Assembly: GCA_026874595.1 (NCBI GenBank)
Contig: CM049309.1
Location: 68,184,926-68,248,925, forward strand
DNA from: Sipunculus nudus
Taxonomy: Eukaryota > Annelida > Sipuncula > Golfingiida > Sipunculidae
Length of the DNA stretch: 64,000 nucleotides
Direction: 5' to 3'
The position numbers and the translations under genes are program-made. Every line of letters starts with the position of its first letter. The stretch's first letter is position 1. Shown here piece by piece: positions 57,701 to 64,000 of the stretch. The notes beneath the pieces are model-generated. The model did not search any database and was not told the origin of the DNA. It was given only the letters and a program-made list of their open reading frames with translations.

Positions 57701-60700
57701 CATCATGGGTGGACATGCAAAATTACAAATCGCCTATTGAGATATGTGTACCTTTCACCAAAAAACAGACTGGACGCCAAATGGCATTGATTGTAGGCGG
57801 CGCCCCAGTATTGTATACAAGATATAAGATTCCAAAATCAATTGAGATGAAAATGTTGAGGCTTATACATCAAACCACTCCTTAGATAATGCGTGGAATG
57901 CTTGAATTTGTTCTATGAATATGTGATTTGATGTGACCAACCAGTTGTGTGTAAGAAAAAGCTACCCAGGATGGATGAAGGCTATCAATGTATTCTACAA
58001 AGAGTGATGTTAGATGGACGCCACGCAACTTGTAGGTTGCGCTATAAGGCTTGTGTTATGGATGAAGGTATTCAAGATCTTTGGCCATGCGTAATTTCAG
58101 CCCAATACATTGAACCACTCCTGAGATATGTGCTATTATCACTAAAAAAAACCCGCACAGATGGACACTACCCGAAGAAAAGATTGTAGGTGGCGCCACT
58201 AATCTTTGGTATACTCCAGTTCCCATGCCCTATAATTTTGCCGGGTTTAGACAGATCCGTCCTGGGGTCTCAGAATAGTTCTCCAGAAATGAACGCGGCG
58301 GAACCCGAGTAAGAACATAGTAACTGGGAAACTATGTTTCGGCGGATACAATGTCAGCGGGATCACGCGGTTATGGAAGGTATTTCCCTGAGGTGTATCA
58401 TTTACAGGTCATATACCATAACAGTTTCCTTAGGATTTGGTATGAAAATAAGTATACCTTGCGAAATTCAGGGCTTGCTGTGCCACAAACTTGGCGTAGG
58501 AGGGCTTGTTCAGCCTGATGGACAGTCTTGCTAACAGTGTCAGCCCCATGTACTGGTCATCTCCCCACAGGAATGAGGCACCTTTCCCAGTCTCTCCTTT
58601 CCACCCGTTCACCCTGGAGAACGTTCCATCTGGTAGTCTGTAGGGAAAGCCAAGGATATATTTCTCCGCAACTGTGGTAACGATAGCAATGTCTGATGTG
58701 TTGTCATAGCCAGGATGACTTCCGGAATAGGACTCTGCCCGGTTCAAGTATACGATGGGGAACAGGCTTATTCCATCACCAACGGCGGGATCAAACGGCA
58801 TTGTTATGTTGTGAAGGATCTTGTACCCCGCTTGGTTTTTGGCCGTTTGGTACATGTCTAAGTACTTATCCACGATGGTGCTGAAGTTGATACCAAATGT
58901 TTGGTTGGCTTGTTGTAAACCATCAAATACGAGCGCGCCGCCGTAATTCCACGAGAAGAAAGTGTCCTTATGGGCAACCATGGCATCCCCTGCCCGCCTG
59001 AAAGAAAGATATTCTGAAAAGTTATTTAAAAGTCGAAAGAAACGGTTAAAGGGAAATAAGTTCAAATATGTACAGTTAGGAAGAATTGACTTGGATTTGG
59101 AGGTCAGGGTGGTTAATGATCATCGAATAGGTGCCTTTTTTAATTGAAACATATTTTACTTTAGGGTAATAAAACAATTGTCCTATACCGACAAGCATTT
59201 CTTAATTAGATATAACAATATTTATTTATGTATATTTGCCGTCGGAAGCTCAAATGAGCTAATCCCTTAAATTTGAAGGTCTTTCCCTGGTCATTCCTTA
59301 CACAAGTTACAGCCGTCTCAGTCATAGTACAGGACAACATAATATCACATTCATGAAGTCAGCCACGTAAATAGGGATATCTTTCCTATGTTTATATCAA
59401 CCCACAACAATCAGATCAAGCGATTAAAAGTCAGCCAGAAGCCACCAGGTGTCGCTGTGATTGAGACAGTTGCGCGCAGTGCACTTAACATAAAGGCGAC
59501 TGCCCACTCGAGGTTAATGATCAAAGACTGTAAAAAAACTAGAAAACGGGCAGTCGCCAAGCGACTACATGTATCCGACAAACTACAGAGGCATGGGTTA
59601 ATTAACGTTTTGGATGTGCCTGACATGGCATGACTTTAATTTCACAGTTTGTCGCATCAGAGATGCCAATTGAACTACTCATAAATATGCAATTTTCATT
59701 TAAAAAATCTAATGAAGGATATAAAATGAAGTCGTTTGTAGATGGCCAAAGCAGTCATGAATACAAGATAAATCATTCCAAGATCTATTTATATGCATAT
59801 ATTCAGATGAATACATCAAACCACTCCTGATAAAAAGGTTTTATGTTCTACGAAAAAAAAGATAGGTGGCGTCACCTTCTAATGATGGATCTACGCTATG
59901 TGAAAACGATTGTATTGAGACCTCTAGGTTTGTGTCCAAGATGGATGAATAAAAAATCTGTGCTTTTTCGGGCTGATACATTTCTGTGATAAATGCATGA
60001 ACGAATTCTACAAATACTTGATTAAAGGTGTTCCACTAGTCTTATGTATGAAAAATTTACTCAAGACGGATGGGCATGCAAAATATCAGGCCGAGACACC
60101 GATCCACTACTGCGAATAACGGAACGGCAGGTAGCGCCACATGTCTGGTCTACAACAAAGCTATCCAAGACAAATAAACATGCCAAATTTTAGACCAATA
60201 CATTGAACCACTCCTGAGATATGAACAATTTTCAACCGAAGCAAATGCATGGATGGATGCCATGCGAAAACAAATTGCAGATAGCGCCATCAGTCTTCAC
60301 TAAGAGATGGAGATATCTAAGATCTTTGGACATGCATAATTTCAGGCCAATTCTACAAACCAATCCTGAGAAAAGGGCATCCGTGTATTCTACGAAATCG
60401 GGATGGAAGGTGGTGCCACCTGTCTGGTCTTCGATAAACCTCTCAAAGTTGGATGGACATGCACAATTTCAGACCAATAAACTGAACTACTCATGAGTGA
60501 TTTTCAACCAAAGCAAATCATGGATGGATGCAATGCATATACGATTACAGATAGCGCAGTCCTTAGAACGAGATGGAGGGATCCAAGATCTATGGACATG
60601 CACTATTTCAGCCCAATATATTTAAGTTATCACCAAAACGAACAGATGGCAAATTTATGGATGGAAGCCATGAAAAAGAATTGCGGGTGGCGCCATCAGT

Positions 60701-61119
60701 CTTGGTTACGCACAAGTTCACATGTGAGCGAATAACCATGCTAGGTTTCGGAAAGATCGGTCAAAGGGTCTCGGAGCAGTTGTCTGGGAACGAACCCGCG
60801 TGAATACATAATAACCGCAAAATTCTGTTTTGGCGGATACAGTAATGAAGACCTGGGACATCATGTACGCTAGATTTAAATGAATTTTCGCAAGAAATTA
60901 ACGGTATAAAGCGTGCACACATGAACACAGGGGTCCGCTGCAGGGTAAACTTGTAGTAAACGAAAACATAATATACAAAGACATGAAACATCACATATAA
61001 GGACATGGATTATAGGGATCCCACCTGGCAAAGTCTGCAGGTGTTGTACACAGGCCATGGTCCACTACCACCAGAAGAACGACCGAACCCAGGTAAACTT
61101 GATACAGGTTTACCCTCAT
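54786..61119 (-). CDS. Secreted GH88/GH105-type glycoside hydrolase, five exons
   Basis: Minus-strand exons 61119-61025, 58997-58458, 56411-56237, 55844-55583 and 54931-54786 join through GT-AG introns (phases 2, 2, 0, 1) into one 405-residue frame, ATG to TAA. Residues 1-23 form a signal peptide (MRVNLYQVYLGSVVLLVVV...). The mature part has the six-hairpin fold signature of unsaturated uronyl/rhamnogalacturonyl hydrolases: WGDDQYMG at 176-183 with the likely catalytic Asp, GLYYHGYN at 220-227, KWGRANGWGM at 237-246, DGRWRQV near 290 and YLETSSTAM at 302-310. About five N-glycosylation sequons fit secretion. The family removes unsaturated uronic acid from oligosaccharides left by polysaccharide lyases; the exact substrate cannot be read from sequence. 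Introns prove it is a resident animal gene. Family length is usually ~370-400, so it looks complete. Confidence 0.9.
55290..55520. repeat. (ATC/ACC)n-rich module in intron 4 of the hydrolase gene
   Basis: Degenerate trinucleotide repeat around a ~100-bp block that also occurs, inverted, at 44391-44490. It produces spurious Val/Met or Ser/Pro frames. Confidence 0.65.
57540..58365 (-). mobile_element. Diverged Helitron-derived array in intron 2
   Basis: Units with degraded cores at about 57565 (gatggcaccacc), 57797 (ggcggcgcccca) and 58190 (ggtggcgccact) and the shared phrase 'ccactcctgagatatgtg'. The block 58310-58355 ('gaaactatgtttcggcggatacaatg') matches the end block at 60810-60850. It is older than the 49-kb array, and the hairpin/CTAG end is missing. 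Confidence 0.55.
59534..60850 (-). mobile_element. Helitron-derived array in intron 1, with CTAG end
   Basis: The left edge reads 'aactagaaaacgggcagtcg' + 'ccaagcgactacatgtatccgacaaa', the reverse complement of the hairpin/CTAG tail found at 37.8 and 49.9 kb. Here the element's 3' end lies at 59534. Rightwards are diverged units with cores at about 59868 (ggtggcgtcacc), 60410 (ggtggtgccacc) and 60688 (ggtggcgccatc). It closes with the 'ttctgttttggcggatacagtaat' block, the putative 5' end. Subterminal 'tttggcggatac' words are thus present at both ends in inverted relation, as in HINE elements. Confidence 0.65.
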
Positions 61120-62085
61120 GTCTACGTGCTATATACTACAGGTCTCCCAGTATCCGTGTACATCTGTAATGTAAACAAGATGTGTATCTGCTGCAGACAA
61201 GAGGTGTCCCGTGATAAGCACATGATCTAATACTACACTAAAGATCAACAGCAATAGTTCATGTGGGTCGGCTATATTTGTATATACAAGCGAGCTGATC
61301 ATTTGAGGAGTTGAAAGGATTTTCGACTTTGCCCTGATAAGCTGTCACGGGGATTTATAGTAACCTTCGTGTCTTCTCATCAGTGATACGGTAAGGACCA
61401 ACTACATCTGAGTTAAAGTCCGAGTTCAGGCCACTCGAGTCCGATTCCATGTCCGAGGCCTTGAGGTTGGAGTCCAAATAATCCTTCTTCGAGTACAAGT
61501 TTTTTTTTAACCAGAGTGCAAGTCCGAAACAATTCTCCTCATTAAAAGACTTTGAAATGGGAATTTGATACTATAATTATACACATTTTATCATTTAATT
61601 TTAGTTAACACGTGGTTTAACTTCAGTGTTAAATTAAATAAGTTTTCGATGCAGAGATAAAGCTTAATGTATGTAGTCCTTTTGAATAACAATGCATATG
61701 TATACATAAATTACAATACAGTATACGAGTTTTATTTTTCTGTTATACCAGAGATCGTAAAATAGCCGTACCAACAGCACAGTACATAACTTGGTGAAAT
61801 ATACCTGACATATATAATAAATTTGGAAATGAGTATAAATTTCACATTCTTAATAAATAAAAACACCTGCCATTTCACAATGGTCAGAAAAAAAGATTGG
61901 TATGTCCATTAAAATTTGATCGAAAACTTTGAAAATTAATAGTTTAATACAGACACACCTGTGAACGACATTCACATTTAAACAAGGGCAAAGTTAATCT
62001 ATGGAACGGATCTATTATGTCCCCTGCCTGATTTGGGAATATTAAGGGGGTATACAAAGCTGTGAATACATGTATTAAATTTGAG
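61120..62085. other. Upstream flank of the hydrolase gene
   Basis: This should contain the promoter. A TATA-like stretch (tatatttgtatatacaag, about 61273) is the only candidate I see. 61400-61530 has a run of 'gagtcc/aagtcc' words, a degenerate short repeat. No other gene. Confidence 0.4.
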
Positions 62086-62089
62086 ATGG

Positions 62090-62400
62090 GTCAATATTAC
62101 ACAGCCAGATTACCTCTGCAATCTTAAAAATTGCATACAGACCATCCATTTTCTATCCTGACCTGGCCCTTCATGAGGTACGTCAAAGCTGCAAGTTTGG
62201 TGACTGTGCCTCACAATCATTTCGAGTTATTGCGTTAACATCATTTTAGCATTATCGCCGCTTTGACCTTGAAAAATTGGTCAGGGTCATCCATGTTTGA
62301 ACTTGACCCCTTGATAAGGTGCATCAATGCTGCAAGTTTTGTGACTGTGTCTGAAATTCTTCTTCAGAAAGACTGACGGACGGACAGACGCCCTCCATTT
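62090..62400. repeat. Short repeat with two ~130-bp units
   Basis: 'cttgacccttgataaggtgc.tcaa.gctgcaagttttgtgactgtg.ct' occurs near 62165 and 62300, ending 'gacggacggacagacg'. Non-coding. Confidence 0.5.
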
Positions 62401-62569
62401 CTATGTCCTCAACCAACTTCGGCGACGACGGGGGACAATAAGGTTCTCCACGAGAGAGTCCCATGAAATGAAATGCATTGTGAAAGGAGGGTGTTGAAGT
62501 CGACTGGTTGGAAAGTTTGGAAAGGGTGATAATGTTGAACCCAACCGTGAAGTTGAGACACCACTGTGC

Positions 62570-63130
62570 TCCAATGTTTAGATTTTATTTCGTGTACCAC
62601 CATGTCTGCTCCAATGTCAAACAATCTTAGTGATAGACAGCTGCTTGAAAATATATGCATGGGGTTAAATGTGCACTATGGAGAAAATGTCGGAGAAAAT
62701 AGATTTCTTGGTAGGCAAGTTGCTGATATTGAAAAGAGAATTGACTGTTTTTAAGCTGGTCTCCAAGATTTGAAAAATTGGGTTGGCTTTATAGAGAATG
62801 AATATGAGGAACAAAAAGTTGCTGTATATACACAATTAAAGACACAATGGTTACAAAGAATAAACTTGCCATGAGGTCATAGACTTAAGCAACCGATGTC
62901 GCAAAAACAACATTGTCATTCAGTTCAGAATGAGACTGAGGGTACAGAAGCGTGACAATGTGCCGGGATTTGTACAGGACCTGGTCACAAACGTGAATAA
63001 AGTGGACGCCAATAAAAGTCCTTGCATAAACCCCCGATCGTCCATAAAGTTGGCAGTCTGAAAAAAGGACCCATGTTTAATCCATGCTCGATGTCGCAAA
63101 GCAAACACCAGGAATGACACCTTGCTGATA
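62570..63130 (+). pseudogene. LINE ORF1-like relic
   Basis: A frame from ATG 62600 ('MSAPMSNNLSDRQLLENICM' and 'RQVADIEKRIDCF') reads as a coiled-coil start with a stop at 62753. Later frames give 'NRCRKNNIVIQFRMRLRVQK' and 'DNVPGFVQDLVTNVNKVDAN' (about 62890-63020). The coiled coil followed by an 'RRKNNIVI' block is typical of L1-type ORF1 proteins. Several stops; non-functional. No ORF2 follows. Confidence 0.55.
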
Positions 63131-63425
63131 TGCTGTTTTTGAGAGAAACAAAATGCTCAGGATGTTGTCTATCCTATTGGTATGTGACCATATGCTGTCT
63201 TTGTGAGAGAAAAAAAGTGCACATATACAACCCCGGTGTCGTAGTTTGTTTAGGAGAAACCGACGTGAAAGAATGAAATCTCTAGAATTGCTTCTTTCGC
63301 TTTTTATATTCCTAACAAAGAAAAAATTTTCATCGACGTGCAGTCTCGTTACTGGATTATGTACTCAAGGGGGCTTCGACAATATGCTCTTTTCTGATAT
63401 ATACTAAAGGTTCATCACCATCTGA
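63131..63425. other. Unassigned spacer
   Basis: A ~50-bp imperfect direct repeat ('tatgctgtttttgagagaaacaaaatgc' region) and nothing else recognised. Confidence 0.4.
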
Positions 63426-63590
63426 AATAGTCATATCTAATATAAAGGAGGCAGGGTGTCTGTTTCGACTGCAGCTATGTGACAGGATAAATCACACAAT
63501 GAAGGCGTAACACGTATAGACACAAACAGTTTATGGACCCATGTGCATGTCATTATTACCCAAAACACCACATCTAATTTTATAGTCACA

Positions 63591-63596
63591 TTTATT
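63591..63596 (-). terminator. Polyadenylation signal of the paralogous gene
   Basis: AATAAA on the minus strand ~122 nt past the stop at 63718, mirrored in the first gene. Confidence 0.6.
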
Positions 63597-63717
63597 TAAT
63601 GAAACGCGCTTAAATATATAAAACGTTTACATCTCTATTGAGTTTAACCTTCAATACACACAACAGTAGAGAATTTCCATTCTAACATCCAACTTAATGA
63701 ATGAAATTTTTTTAATG

Positions 63718-63857
63718 TCAATTTGGTTGCTTCTTTTCCCACACGATGTATTTGTGCATTTCCACCGCGGCGTACAGCACCGCACCCAGACCGCCCTCCC
63801 TGCTCAGCATGTATAACGTGGGCCGAGCTTCATAATCTTGCCAACTCGTCTGTATAT
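63718..63857 (-). CDS. Last exon of a tandem GH88/GH105-type paralogue (partial gene)
   Basis: A 140-nt terminal exon after a TTACAG acceptor, same phase as exon 5 of the first gene. 45 residues (IQTSWQDYEARPTLYMLSRE, then GGLGAVLYAAVEMHKYIVWE...) and a TGA. It is highly similar to exon 5 at 54786-54931, with changes such as IL to ML, RD to RE, DM to EM and YMM to YIV and a different C-terminal tail. It is open and conserved, so the paralogue was probably functional. Upstream exons lie beyond the right edge. Intron and 3' flank are also duplicated. Confidence 0.85.
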
Positions 63858-63869
63858 CTGTAATTTAAT

Positions 63870-63873
<4 letters not shown>

Positions 63874-63928
<55 letters not shown>
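63874..63928. repeat. (AT)n microsatellite in the paralogue's last intron
   Basis: About 55 bp of AT where the first gene's intron has only 'catatataagg' (54948), so it expanded after duplication or collapsed in the other copy. Confidence 0.9.
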
Positions 63929-63932
<4 letters not shown>

Positions 63933-64000
63933 GAACGTTTAATCTACGTATTTATGCTACCCAAGGTTAACTGAGACATCACCCAAACATCTAAGTTGTA

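Noticed and set aside
1-64000. tRNA or rRNA genes
   Set aside because: I looked for cloverleaf-like A/B boxes and rRNA blocks and found only the 18-nt primer-site matches to tRNA-Leu inside the retrotransposon.

Overview
This is eukaryotic, animal-type DNA: AT-rich, full of microsatellites, with an intron-bearing gene using GT-AG introns and densely layered transposable elements. The best guess is a marine lophotrochozoan, probably a bivalve-like mollusc. The guess rests on pearl/HINE-type Helitron derivatives with central tandem repeats, Helentron, MULE and L1-Tx1-like relics, and a Ty3/gypsy-type element primed by tRNA-Leu. No sequence search was run, so the taxon is inference. Nothing bacterial (operons, Shine-Dalgarno sites, CRISPR) is present.

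Layout. 1-7.7 kb: a reverse-oriented Helitron derivative fragment (85-775), a foldback element with long composite inverted repeats (1384-3355), and four tandem-repeat families (3.5-7.7 kb). 7670-24201: one LTR retrotransposon insertion on the minus strand, expanded to LTR-internal-LTR-internal-LTR and flanked by the 5-bp duplication ACATA. Each 3.55-kb internal region has a tRNA-Leu primer site, an SGNH/GDSL-hydrolase ORF placed before gag, gag with a CCHC knuckle, a textbook -1 frameshift signal, protease, and a reverse transcriptase truncated just after its YLDD motif, with no RNase H or integrase. The right LTR is split by a 3.9-kb non-autonomous DNA transposon. 24.2-31 kb: more repeat arrays, a broken Helentron (helicase plus endonuclease) and a roughly 1-kb tandem duplication. 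31-37 kb: LINE relics and largely featureless DNA. 37.2-37.8, 48.7-49.95, 57.5-58.4 and 59.5-60.85 kb: further Helitron derivatives built from a 129/149-bp alternating repeat with a GGTGGCGCCACC core. 40.3-43.9 kb: a MULE-type element with ~1-kb inverted repeats and a 9-bp target duplication. 45.6-48.7 kb: an L1-Tx1-like LINE relic. 50.2-50.85 kb: a second, decayed SGNH-hydrolase relic related to the one in the LTR element.

The one convincing host gene is on the minus strand at 54786-61119. Five exons join in frame into a 405-residue secreted GH88/GH105-type glycoside hydrolase (unsaturated uronyl hydrolase family). The last exon and 3' flank of a tandem paralogue lie at 63.4-64.0 kb, running off the right edge, so the locus is probably a cluster. 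Its introns 1 and 2 hold Helitron-derived arrays.

The most interesting points are the SGNH-before-gag architecture with its frameshift signal, the palindrome-cored repeat arrays with Helitron ends, and the duplicated secreted uronyl hydrolase gene.
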